Below are positions 30,711 to 44,300 of a DNA stretch of 64,000 bases, piece by piece. The stretch lies in contig RQTK01000709.1 of assembly GCA_003991915.1 (NCBI GenBank), forward strand, positions 124,001 through 188,000. Reading direction: 5' to 3'. The stretch's first letter is position 1, and every line of letters starts with the position of its first letter. The position numbers and the translations under genes were made by a program. Source of the stretch: Elysia chlorotica. Lineage: Eukaryota; Mollusca; Gastropoda; Plakobranchidae. A model generated the notes under the pieces. The model made no database searches, was not told the origin of the DNA, and was given only the letters and a program-made list of their open reading frames with translations.

Positions 30711-33700
30711 TTTGGATTCAATTAATTATTTATGCTTGCTTTGTTTTGATTGTTATGTGTACTTTAATGTGAACTTCATGTGATTGACCATACTTAAAAA
30801 AAAAGAAAGGCACATATCTTTGATATTGTTGATGTTAATTGGGTGTGTTCAGTATTTACTATGTTTTAGTTGGAACATGAAAACTTGAAAATTTTTAATA
30901 TAGTACTTTGACCAATTTAAACCTTATACTTAAACTTTGACATGATTATAAGTAGTTAAGAGTAAAGTAAGAGAGATAAATTTTAGGCATAGAATCGATC
31001 TCTGTATTTAGGTACACACCTTTTAATGACTAATGATCTTGAAAAGAGTTAGATAATTACTTAAATTTATAGAATCTTATATTTTATTTCAATGCAGCAG
31101 CTGGTTGACTAGATGATCTTTTTTTTTAAATGATGAAACATTGAAAAAAATCAATATGTGAATCTCTCATAACGCTGGAGGATTTTTGGAAATACCTCTT
31201 TTCTATTAAACAGATAGATGAATTTGAATCAACCAGGAACATTTTAAACTCCAAAATTATAAAGAATGCAGTTTAGTTTAATGAAGTGATAGAAATTATG
31301 AAAACAAAAATAAACAAAATAAAAAACATGAAGGTAACTGACATTTTGTTGTCTTAATGTTGTCTTCCTCATTGGACTTACAAAACCAGTTTGACATTAA
31401 GTTGTGATAATGAGAAAAGATAAAACATGTCTTCTTAAGTGTCATATATTATTTCCTACCAGCCAGAATAAACCCCCCATCCTCACCCCTCATCCTCCCT
31501 CCTCAATATATGGGAAACAAATCCTGATGGAAATACCAATCATGGTTGCCATGCTGCAAGGAATCTGATGAAACGCTTTCAATTGACTACATGTTTTTTC
31601 TTCTTCTCATCAGCTTTTCTGCATATGTATTATTCTGGCTCATACACTTCTGGTGCTTAACTGCTTATATGTCTTATTTTCCTTTAGTAAAAGCAGTATG
31701 TCTGTGATAGGGGGCAAACAAGGTGCTTTTAAATCCCTTTTACCATGTTTCATGTAATGTAAACGCACATTTCCATTTAATTTCCTTAAGGGCTGCTGCA
31801 TAATGTTGTTGACAATCATAATGTCTTTATTGTTGTAAATTATTTCATTTAATTGAATACCAGATTTTGTATCATCTTTTGCATCTTGTTTTAAGAGCAT
31901 TGATATTGCATCTTGTTCCTTTTAATTTAATGTTAGCATGGACAAAAAGTCTGATGTCATTTACAAATGAATTGCCGTCGTAAACATTTTTTTTATTCCA
32001 TGCTCAGTTTTAATTGCTATCATTGAGTTCTCTTGAATTTTTTTCATTATTTAAATTTTTGTTGGTGTTATTAACCACAGCTGTTTTTTTCTGGTGTGAT
32101 ATATTTTCTGAATTTATTTTTGTCAGTTAACCTCATAAATTAAAATTAGAGCATGGTGGATACAGTTTATATTTTATTTATCAATGTCTTGAAATTTAAT
32201 GGCACAAAACTCAAAATGTTGTTATTTACAGATGCAAAGTAAGTAAAAAATAATTTTTAGACTTAATCCAGTCCAATTTATCATTTAATTTTGTTTTCCA
32301 GTTTAACAAGTTATATTTATTATAACAAGTCTTTAAAAAATAATCTATTGGTGGTGGTAGAAAAAAATTATCTTCCTTCAAGCATCACATAGCTTCATTT
32401 TTAAGGTAATATCCACCATTAATTTAGTATCTCTATTACAGTACCTTTATTTAGTTTCTGTTATTTTGTTTTGTCACCGTTTTCTAAGACCACACCAGTA
32501 TATGTTGTTTTCTACAAATATGTCTCTTTTTTTACCTTACTGAGAATGATTTTAGGACCTTGAATTTCAGTATTGCATACTTATAAGTGTGCTTTAAGGT
32601 GTGAGTTTTATTATTTTGTTGTTTTGTAGTATTTATCTTCCCTCTTTTTTCACTTTTGTTATTTTTGAAAGTAAACATTACTAGTTCATGCGTAACCTTT
32701 CTAAATTCATTATCTATATCATTATATTGAGGTCATTTTACATATTACAAATAAATTTGTGAAAAAGTAATTACTATTCACAATCCATATTCCTTTTTTG
32801 AAATGTTTGTGTTTATTTGTCATCCTATATTGCTTTTTACAGACCATTACCAGTTGCTTTTGCTTAACAATTCACCATCCCATACAAAGCAGCAATCATC
32901 TATAGTACATAAACATTCCTGTATCTGCAATATTTTTTTTTTTGCCGTTAAGGTAATTTTACAACTGAAATGGCAAAGGAAACAACAATTTTTTTAAAGT
33001 TCCATTCATTATCTGACAGCTGAAAAAAAAAAAAACAAGAACAGAAAAATAGGAGGAATGTAAAAATCAAATAGTTTTCATATGTTGATATTTCCTCTCT
33101 GACCCAATGCATACTTTAGCTGGTTGACTTTTGATAATATACATCAATCTGGAATCATTTTTGTAAATGTAAAATTGCCTCAATGTTATAAACTCCCACC
33201 TTTACTCTGACCAAATGTGTTGTATGCTGAAAGTTTTGCTTTTCGAAACTTATTTAAATATTCTATGAAGTTTGCTTTGTTTGCTTCACCTTTGATACTA
33301 GCCTCATTCTACCTTTTTTTTTTAAATCTGTATCCTAAAAAAAAATTGTGTGTGACTGTAAAATTATATGGATCATATTTTTTTGTGTAAACAAGAATAT
33401 AGTGTCATTAAAGTTTTGTATACAACAAAGTTTATATAACAAAGTTCTGTTTTTTTCTTTTTGTATCATTTCATACAAACCTTGCCAAACGTCTTAATTT
33501 TGGAATATTCATTTAATGAGAACTGCCACATCATTTCAGCAAAAGGGTTTCAGAAAGGAATTATGAGTATTATGAAAATAATAATAAATCATCAATCTGG
33601 CTCCAAAGCCCATCATTACAAACAGCCACTGCCAATGCTGTCTTATCTAAGTTAAATTTTATATTGATTTAACTATTTAGTACCCAGCATCATTTGAGAG

Positions 33701-34824
33701 GTTGGTTTTTTAGCATCTGATTAGTCTTTGTTTCAGACAATCCTGTAACTTGTATGATTACTTGAATCAGCGTACACATTCTGCTGGGCCCGTAGAATTG
33801 ACAGCTTCCTCTCTTTAATCTTGTTAAGCAGTTGCCTTTGATCCATTGATGATGACTTCATCCATCGCTTCAATTTCCCTTATATTTTAAGTGGCTATCA
33901 GAAACCTCATGTTGGTAGTTTATTTTTCTTTTCATTTTTTTCTCCAATTTAATTTTTTCATACTTACATTTTGTCCACTTAATATACTCAACTTACTAAA
34001 CATACCGTAAGTATACAATACTCTAGACATAATCAATAATTTACTATCACTTCACAGTGAACAAAACACACTTTACTAACAAATTATGACTTGAGTCCAT
34101 GTTAATTTATTGAAAACACAAACCAAACAATAATATAAAAATTGTGAGAATCAAAACGACCTTAGAAATCCTGCAACATTACTTTTGAACAACAGTATTG
34201 GGAGGAGAGGAATTGGAGAGCTGCTGTTGTTTCTAACCTTTCTTGCGCATATTCAATTAACCATATTTATGAGCAGAATATGATTTTGGGGCATTTGCGG
34301 CAGCTCCACTTAAAATAAGCTGGATACGCCTAAAACATAGTCAGATAATGATAGAAAAGTTACATGTATTGCTGTAGAATATTCTTATTTTTCTTTTGCA
34401 CGTGAAACTTGTTATGCACATCATAGTTTCAGGGCAACATAATCCTGAGTATTGGAATAATTATTAGTTTGATCAATAGCTCAGGGTGTATGATTTTCGT
34501 ACGGTACACAGCTTAATCTAGGGTACGTAAGTAAATTAGATTAGTGGAAACTGAATGCGATCACGGCCATCCTGGAGGCATGATTTCATTTAATTGTGGA
34601 TGCAACTAACCATACATAAAAGCAAGATTTGTTGAATAAGAATGAGGAAGATGGGGTGGGTGAGGAGGAGAAAGAAAATGAAGAGAGAGTGACCGGTGAA
34701 GACAAATAAGGATAAAGAGAAAGGGTTGTGATTTCTTCTTAGCTGTTTAATTTCTTGTACCAATCATTTGTTAGATCACTATATCAATTGTACTTAATGA
34801 CTTTTTAATCGTTGTGGTTATTAA

Positions 34825-34838
34825 GAGAGAGAGTGAGT

Positions 34839-34883
<45 letters not shown>

Positions 34884-34988
34884 NNNNNNNNNNNNNNNNN
34901 NNNNNNNNNNNNNNNNNNNNNNNNNNNNNNNNNNNNNNNNNNNNNNNNNNNNNNNNNNNNNNNNNNNNNNNNNNNNNNNNNNNNNNNN

Positions 34989-35050
<62 letters not shown>
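34825..35050. repeat. (GA)n, assembly gap, (TTA)n
   Basis: A GA microsatellite (34825-34883) leads into a run of N (34884-34988), and a TTA microsatellite (34989-35050) leaves it. The two sides are different repeats, so real unique sequence of unknown length may be missing. Frames across the gap are artefacts. Confidence 0.95.
34884..34988. other. assembly gap of 105 N
   Basis: Unknown bases fill the interval between two simple repeats. It lies about 285 bases upstream of the EXOC4 start codon, so some of its promoter may be missing. Confidence 1.
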
Positions 35051-35272
35051 TGTTTGTGACTTGTTTTGGGTGAACTTATAAATCTGAATTTCAAGCATCA
35101 AACTAAAGTAATGTTCCACTATCTAATATTATGATAAGTAAACGCCTTAGATATTAATCTACGATTTCAACCATGACCATGGTTGTACTTATTTTGTGTG
35201 TATTTTTTATTGCAACCTCTGATGTTCAAAGACGCTTCCTGGTTCATTTGTTATTGTTTTCCTACATTCAAA

Positions 35273-35332
35273 ATGGCGTCGCCGAATGATCGAATAGCCC
35301 CTCCCCAATTCCAGACTGGAAAAGATACATCT
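35273..35332 (+). CDS. EXOC4: EXOC4 exon 1
   Basis: ATG at 35273 opens [20 protein letters not shown], then donor GTAGGT in phase 0. The local context AAAATGGCG is a good start context. The ...GKDTS end aligns with SKDPSG of the human protein, just before the Sec8 domain. Confidence 0.85.
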
Positions 35333-38300
35333 GTAGGTTTTAAACCCTTTAGTTTATTTTTGTCAATTGTATTTTGAATTTTTAGAAATATTTTTGAAAG
35401 AATTTGAACCTTTAAATTATATTGAACGCCCAACGAATAACGAGAGTTTCGGTACTCTTCTGTTCCTGTAATAGATCTAGATCTAGAATATAGAAATCCT
35501 TATTTATAGATTTAGTCCTTTGACACCTTGTAAAGTATTCCTACTATAATATAATGTAGTTAGAACCCTAGATCTTAGATCTAAAAGTATAGTTAAATAA
35601 TATATGAATTATGCTCATATAGACTTGTGATGATGATGAAGTTAGGGCGGTAATATGGCTCTGGCACAGGCAGTGGGAATGCTACACTGCCAAGATCCAA
35701 AACCAACTCGCTGGTCCCAAGCTTGGCAGCTCCCTTACCCCGTCTTAGACCACTCCTCAGCCAGATCAAGTTACAGCCCTTACCTCTTTTCTGCCACTAT
35801 ACCATTGTGGTCCCCCCACAGGCCAGTCAGTCCCTCTCCTTTATCTATCTATAGTTAATCTATTCACGTTCACGACTCTTAGAATTAGTTCCTTCATACT
35901 CTTTAGCCTATATTTACGGCTTAATTATAATTTAACCCTTTTAACACTATGCAATAATTGCCTATATGCCAGAAACACAATGAGTGATTTAGAGAAATTT
36001 GAGAACACATTTTGAAATGCCATTGATATAGACATACTTTGTAATATATATACCAAGTGTTGCATATCATTGGAAAGGTAATTGAAAAATCTATAACATA
36101 TGATCCGGGAAAAAAATATGAATAATTATGTATGCAAATTAGCTAATTTGAATATCTAAAAATAGAAAACGACATGCTAAAAATAGACAAAAATTGATAT
36201 TCTGACTCAAATAAACATTGTATTACTCACCAATATCTTTCTTTATTGCTTTTTACATTTGTGCTTGTCAATACAAGTTCCATGCAGCCCTTTGTGACAC
36301 TTATTGCAGGCTGTACGGGCCCTTTTGCGACCACCAGGTTGTTTTCGATCTGAGCATACGCCTCTTTTTCTTTGTTCTCAGGTTCTAACCCAAGGGTTTG
36401 CATGTCTTAGATCTAGATCTAATTCTACCTCACTTTTGACTTTCACCTTCTACTTCTTCTGAACTACTGACATCATCTTCAAATTCATCTAAAGCAAAAT
36501 CAGACTCATCTGAAGTTAGATCTATATCAGGGGAATCTTCCTCCATCCTAAAATCACTATTGTAAGCAGAAGTTAGAGCTCAAAATCGTAACAACTTTTC
36601 TGGCCCAAGTGGAATACTATTTTTGTCAGAAACGGAAGTGCTTGGTCATAAAAAAGGTGAACAAATCATATTAGTAAATGTACAAAACGTACTTCATTTG
36701 TATAACAGTTCAGGTCCACATTAAAATGGTCCAATCTCAGGGCCGATGTATAGGCCCTTTCGTTGTCTTGACACCAGACATGTTGGCTGATATATCGGCC
36801 CTGTCGTGTTCAAAGGGTTAAACAGTAAATTGAGTTGCTAATATTTCTCGAATCGTACTAGAATGTATCTGGGGGTGAGCCCCTATAACGAAGTGGGTGC
36901 TTGCAACGCAGTTTGTTGTGGGGGAGTTCTGTTTTCTCATCGCAAACTAAACTAGGCTAGATATGATGTCAAAATGGACTGTAGAACTTTATTTCACTGC
37001 AGATTAAGCAACACAGCCTCCCTCAAACCTCAAGTTTCCACTAGGCTTTCTCAAAGCAAACTGCGTAGTGTCTACCATCTGCCTTAAAATTAATAACATT
37101 AACAGACTCATCTAGATTTATAATCAGTGCACTAAATTTACAAGCCCTGACTGACCAATTGGGATATGCAAAATAAATGTTACACCGGATCGGTCTAAAA
37201 ATGTATTAAAGGTGTTTGTTCAGACAATTTTGATTATCACTTAAACCGAGTACTGTATGGACTTGCAAACTGTCTTGCACACACATATCTATAAATCAAG
37301 GGTTTACGACGACATCAAGCAATTTTTTCAAAAGACTTTATAAATATTTAATCCTGCCTTTCCACAACATTTTTTTTTTCATTTCAAAATATACTGCACT
37401 AGCATAATCTATAGGCAGCCTTACAACTAAGCCAGGTTCCCTCTTTTTTTGTTGCTTTTTTCTAGCAAAATCATAACAGTTGCCCAGAAAACTCTCAGTC
37501 TAGTTACAATGATGGCTTCAGTGATAATCTAGTATCATGATAACAAATAAGATGAGGGTCAAATTAAAATATAAAACTTGCTAAACTCATCCTCTGCTGT
37601 ATGTATACCAGGAATGTCTATAGATACGCACTATATGCAGTGTTTCTGCCTTTATATCATAGACATATATATGTGCAAGTTTTTGGCCAAATTTTGATAC
37701 ATGCATTACATGAAGTGTTTTTTCCATATTTTGCTATACGCACTATATTTAAGTCTTTATGTTCAAATGAAATTCTTTAGTCTGACTGGCGAATAAAGCT
37801 AAGCTCTCTCCTAGGTCTAAAGAAAGATTATTTACTATGTTGAGTAAATTAATTGCGATACACAGCGTTTATGCCCATTATTAAGATAGAAACATACATG
37901 TAGTATAAATAACAAAATTTGGACAAAACCAATATATAAAATGCGTATAGACTCGGCCATGTATAACGGAATAATCAGGTTTTGTAGATTGCAAGAAATG
38001 TTCCAAATATTGCTATTATATTTTACAGTTAAATCTTTGTCTCCTTCCTGCGTGCTCATGCATATGTTCTTCTACTCTTGTCATCTGTAAATTGTCTGCT
38101 TCTCCCCAACCTCTCTGCTTGAAAATGTAGGAAATGATTTATTTACATTTTATAACAAATATTTATTCTTTTATTTGAATTATATCTTAACATCTCTTAT
38201 GCTTTTTAGTTTTTCATATTTTCTAAAACAGTTAAGAATTGACATTATGTTTTTTGTTTCTCAACACAAGTACTTTCTTTGATCTTATTTATTTCCAACC

Positions 38301-41300
38301 ACACTTTATGTAAAAAAAAAGAGTTGAGTGCTATTACAACCTTAATATGCTATTTTCTCTTTCAATCAGTCTTCCTATTTGATGTCAATTGTCAGGACAC
38401 TGTCTTCCAGGTAATGTATGTAAGAAACGTCAATTCACATCGTACAATACGATGCGCTTTATCTATTTTTTAATTTGCATCGTAAAATACCATGTGCCGT
38501 AACTATTCTTTTTAATTCGGGGAGGGGGCTAAAATCTAAGAAAGTTAGATGAGGTCAGTACTTAATTCATTCGATTTTAAACATTTAACAGTAACTGCAC
38601 ATGCGCTTTTGTGATGTACTTTGCGATTTTTATATAGTACATCGGAATTTATGATGTGAATTGACACTTCATTTATGGTTTTAGAATGTCATTGTGTAAA
38701 ATGTTTTCAAGTTGTATTTTCAAATTAGTCAGTTATACAAATATTTATGAAAATCAAAATTGATTATTTTAAATTTATATCTTTGTAGATTTTGTTTCAG
38801 ATTAAAAAACTTATACATCCATTTTGACTAATGTGTACATTTAAAAAAATTTTAAATCTATAATTTTTTGACCAAAATAGCATATGAAACACCAGAACCA
38901 CCCATTTATGATCTGGTAAATGAAAAATGGTCAATTATTAGGGTGCTTTTATTCCTTGATACAATTAAAACCTTTTAATTTTAATTAAAGTCACAATCAA
39001 GAAATGGTCTCTCTTGGAGAAATTTCAAAGTAAGTACAAATTTGATACAGTTGTATTTGAAGCCTGTACAATGAGTGAAGCCAATATTATTCTTTATAAA
39101 ATGAGGGTAAATCAGATTTCTGTCTGTTCTTCTTTCTGGCCCAAAGCAGTGCTGATTTTGAACAAAGAGAAAAGGAGAAAACTAGGATAGAGAAAGCCTT
39201 CAGAGAAAGCGACAAACGGCTTGGAGAAGTAGTGACAGGTAATTTCTACTTGTTTTGTGATTTGCTAGCAATATTGAGAAGTCATTAATGTTTTCTTGCT
39301 CTTAGTTTTTACCCTGAAGTGGCTTTTCTGATTGACCCTCAGGCATGCAATATATTAATTTTTTGTTTTGTTTGGTATTTTTATTCAAATTAGAAATAAT
39401 GTTCTTTTTCCTGATAACCTCTAATCATAACATTTGTGTGGATTCAGAAACCTTTTTTTAGCTTGCTTTCTTCCCTTTATTTTTAATTAATCCAAAATGT
39501 CTAGTTTCAAATAAGTATGACTACATAAATGAATATGGATTTAGCTATGAAATACTCTTTATTAATGTTACCCTCAGAAAACTATCAAGATGTTATGAAA
39601 ATCCTTCAAGCATTCAATGGAATGACGAAAAGCATAAATGGTAAGTGAAAAGATAAGCATTTATCCTCCTTTTAAAAAAAACCCAGCAAGACTGATTTTG
39701 TTTGTATCAGGAGAAAAACCTATGGTAGCACTAGCAGCCCCTTCATGTGAAAAAATAATAGCAACTGAATATAACAAAAATCTTTTTGTTTTGTTTTTGT
39801 GGTGACTTTAGGACTGCGCAAAATGTTTAGCCATTGTTGAAGAGTCAGGGGGACATTTCAGATCATCAAATTAAAAAAAAAGATCTTATGTTTATCAAGA
39901 ACAATAGAATTCTACATAATTGATTTGTAATAGAGATAAAAAAAAAAAAGCATAAGGGTTATACAAAAAAATTTCCCTGATTACTGATTTGACTGTCTAT
40001 TTTACAAATTGTCAAATGCTGTATAAATTCTTATTTTTTTTCTGTTTTTTGTGTCTTTTAGAATCTCGAGATAAAATACATAAGATCAAAGAGGACTTGA
40101 ACTCTTGCAAAACGCTCCTCCACTTCAAGCGAGATGAACTGCGGAAGTTATGGAAAGATGGAGTAGAACACAAGGCAGTGCTTTCCATTTTAGAGCAAGT
40201 GTAAGTATGGATTGGAAAACACTTCATAAATCCGGTTTTACTCCATAAAGTCACAGAGTAGAGGCTCATTCAATAGAAAATTATTATTTAGAATTATTTC
40301 TGTACCTTTTTTCTCACCTATCGTTGACAGTTTTCAAGCTTTGGTGTTAAGTTACGTTTTTGTATCAACTATTTTCATGCTATAAAATGCTTTTAAACAT
40401 CTGTGTGTTCAAGAAGATTTTTAACATTCCAAGACAAGACCCATTCATGAACTCTTTTTTTTTTTTATTATATTATCGAAATAGCTGCAGCTATTTGTAG
40501 TACTATTAAAAAGTAACAGTTTTGGAAAGCAAAGTAAATCTATTACTGTTTTTTTGTCTTTTTTTTTCCTGCTGTACAGGGAACAGATAAAAGAGGTTCA
40601 AGATAAGATGGATAACTATATTTCTAATAAGCATTATCTTCATGCAACAGATACCATAGTTCAAGCAGGTGAGAATAATTTTTGTTAAAATGAGTATTAC
40701 AAACCCCTAAGCAGAAGAGACAAATTGTATTGTATTGTGACTTTATTCATTTATAGTGTTTATAGATTTATGGATTCATTTTAAGCTGGGAATATGTAAA
40801 TTTGGCATTGAAAAAAATATCTTTTCATTTAATGAATAAGATATGTGAAATTATTTATATGGCACAGATGTTGGACATCCAACATGTGATATTTTTAAAT
40901 GTAAGATTTAACCTAGCAATACAATGATATGAGATGCCTCACACATTTTGTGTATGAATCTTATTTCTTACTTAGTTTATTTGAAAGTTAACATATATAG
41001 CTTTTTCTTACATTATTTGATTTGATTTATCGAGTAAACCCTTCTCTACTCTACGTCCCAATTAATGTCAAACTCTTTTTGCCAGTTGCCATGTTAGAAG
41101 GGCCTCTGAATGGTGTAGAGGCACTCAGAGAAGTCAAATTTGATCTTATTAACAGAAGAGATGTAAGTTGAAAATAATCTTTATTGCTTTACATAAAAAT
41201 ATAACTTAAAGAGAAAGTTCTTCAGTAAACAATAATTTCAATGTGTTGCTAACTTTTTACAAATTTTGGAATGGCTGATTTTTCCTTCATCAAGTAGGCC

Positions 41301-44300
41301 ATAAAAATCGCAATATAAGAAAAGATCTTCTTAATTGCTAGACCTTTAGATTTTTTTAATGCTTTATATGCTCATAATTTTAAAATTTTACTAATAATAT
41401 GATTTTTCATCGTAAAATTAGTATTCACCATGCTGTACAAACATAAGTATTCTGTACTTTTTTTGTCCTCAGAGAATGCATGAAACACTCATTGAGGAAC
41501 TGACAAAGCAGATTTACGAGCGCTCTCTGCCCACATCCAGCCTCCACAGAGGCAGTCAGATGAGACTCAGCCGGAAAGATGCCAATGTTTGGGGCTGGTC
41601 GGACTGGTTAGACTCTCCACAGAAAACCTCAAGTATGCAAGAGTGGCCTTTTTGGGACAAAAAAATATTAAGAAGGCTTAATGAAAAGAAGAGCAGCTTT
41701 TTTTTTGTGCCTTGTATACCAAATACCATAATGCTGTATTAATTTACACAATAAACAAATCCATTACATTTATGAAAATGACTCTTTCAATGTAGATATA
41801 AGCGAAGAATGGATGGATCATGAAAGCTTTGCTTTCAAACTTCTTTAAAGTTTCTTTGTTTACATTTGTATATTCTCACAGTATATACATGTATATTATA
41901 ATATAGTTCAACTGTTGCTCTAAAAGTAAGGAGCTTGAAAATCAGTGTGCTTTGTTGGGTGTGTAAGTTTAGAAATTGTGAAAATTCAAGGCAGTTTAAG
42001 AAGAAAAATTATTTTTTACAACACATGCTTGTTACAAAAAATTACATAGCTGTCTTTAAAACAAATTTATTTCTTTTAGTCATATTAAAAAAGTGTTCTC
42101 TTGTTATGTTGTATTTTTGTTCAGAATCTGAAGGAACAGATACTGCCTACTACGAGGTAAAAGAGGATTTAAATAGCAACCCAGAGGATAATCTAAATAA
42201 CTTCATAGCCATTTTGACAGAGTCTCTGTTTGTTCTGAAGAGACTGCCAGATGCTGTGGAGGTGAATAAATCTTAAATTTCTTTTTTTTTATTTGAGGGT
42301 CTTGCCTTAACAGAAATGACTTTGCTCATAATATTAATGTTGCATTTTAATACTCTCATCGTTTTGGATTTTGTTTTGATATGACATCAAGGTTTTTGTT
42401 ATTCAACGGTTTATTTCATCAACAGATTACATATAATGATGAAAATTGGGAATCCTTTTTTTGTTTCTTTGTAGAATGATATGGTCTACCCTTTGAAAGT
42501 TATATTGGTAATGCAAAAAGGCTTGCTACCCTTACATCATGAAAATTTTAATGTTCACTCTTAAAATGTAAATATACATTTGTTAATTTCATAATTCTAT
42601 TCTATCAAGTGTGCTTTTTGAAGTGATTAAAAAAAATGTACATAAGAAAGAATATTTTCTGAAGTTATTGTATTTTGTTTCATCAGAGATTGAAAATAGG
42701 CATGAAAGGCAGTCTGAACAAGTTGATCAACACAGCTACACAGCAGATTGCTGAAAGGTTTTCTCATTGAATTATTTTCTTTCAAATTTTATTCATATGC
42801 TGTGCTTAAGAGAAAGATCATAAATTCAAAACTTTCAGTGTAGAGTTAAATTGTTATATTTAGATCCATCTCCATGAGAAAAATGTAAAAATGATAAACA
42901 GGCACCATTGCCCACACATTACATAGTAAATAAAAAAAAAAAAAATTTTCTTTCTGCATTTCATTTTAACGTACTTTTTTCAACAAGTGCTTATTTTAAA
43001 CAAATTCAAGCCCAGTTCCAACATTTTATGTCGATGATGAGGACTTATCTTTAATAATATTGTTCAATGTTTAATTCTGTTACAATTCTGATGACAGTTC
43101 TGGCCAGCAGCTAGACTCCATGGTGAACCACGTCCAGCCCAAATACCTCACAGAGCTCCTGAAGCTGATCTTTCAGCATTTTCGATGTGTGGCACAAACA
43201 CACCAGGTCTTTCTTGACAACGTGTTCAGGCTCACAGTAAGGCCATATTTTTCCTTTCCTTTTTTTTTATATTCACTAGTGCTGTCTTTCACTGTTTTGT
43301 TTTTATTTTCAAATTTTATAGTGAATGCTCACTGAGTGTCAAGTACTTGAGCACTGTTTAGAGCACATTGTGTGTTCATACATGTCTCTGCTTGACATGC
43401 TCACCTGACACTTTATACTCGGTGGAATCTCCTTAAGATAAACCCTGATTAAGATTAACTGTGGCTCTTACAAACTATTTCGGAGGCATTAATTCCCTAA
43501 CAGTCACAGTTTGAGCTTGGAATAAATAAACTTTTAGGCTGTCCCTTAGAGGTTTCTCTCAGGTGAATTCCACTGCTTTATGTGACTGAAAATTTTATAC
43601 ATCCGTGCTATACTTTGAATAGCTAAGTTATTTTCTCCACTTTCACATAACAAAAAAAAGTAAATGTAAGGGTCATAATTATTTGTGTGTTTTTTTAATT
43701 TTGTAAAAGCATATATATCGTTCAACATAAAAACTAAATTGTTAGGAACATTTAATTTTAATTTCTTGTTTGGATTCTCTCTTTTGATTACAATACAGCA
43801 CTTTTAAAAGGAGGTTTCACTTAGATTCAGATTTCTTCAGTTCTAGTAAAAATTTCTTAGCATATATGTAAAAGTCAATATGGTTTGAACATTTTTGATG
43901 CAATAAACTGTATCATGTCTGTTCTTTATCTAATAGTCAGATTTTCAGGCTAAATTTGCCTATGAAATAGCTAACCAAGTTGAACAGTTTAAACAGAATC
44001 GAGATAAATTCCTTCACAAGAGCAGCACAAATAAATAAATATACACATATTGTGCAAACAATCAAAAGACATAATATTTTAAATCATGCAAACTCAAATC
44101 TCCAAACTAAGGTGCTTTACACATATACAATCAGCTAGTATCACTATCTTTTCTTCTGTACAATATGACTTTGAAAACATTCGCCCACACGCTATCCTGT
44201 TTTGTTCAAAGATGTTGAAGTCTAGCTTTAATTCTTTCTGTTTTTATACCTCGTTCTCTTGTTTTCATAAATTGTGAAAATTTATTGAATTAAAAAATCT

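Larger units (their letters stand above)
25062..34800. other. arrestin 3' UTR and intergenic DNA
   Basis: Nearly 10 kb, T-rich on the plus strand, without a recognisable coding exon. The arrestin 3' UTR must begin here, but no clear AATAAA lies within the first 500 bases. The stretch also contains a LINE remnant, a dispersed 190-bp repeat, a 97-bp tandem duplication and an older 300-bp tandem duplication, each listed separately. Short open frames such as the one at 31640-31900 match nothing I know. Confidence 0.6.
35333..38369 (+). other. EXOC4: EXOC4 intron 1
   Basis: About 3 kb. It contains a GC-richer block at 35650-35850 of unknown origin, and the piggyBac-like element at 35936-36817. 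The rest is AT-rich with nothing recognisable. Confidence 0.8.

Noticed and set aside
31640..31900. 86-codon minus-strand frame
   Set aside because: It has no recognisable domain, no splice context and no repeat match; kept only as non-coding.
34771..35119. Frames of poly-Ile, poly-Asn or poly-Tyr across the gap
   Set aside because: They are produced by TTA and GA repeats joined through unknown bases.
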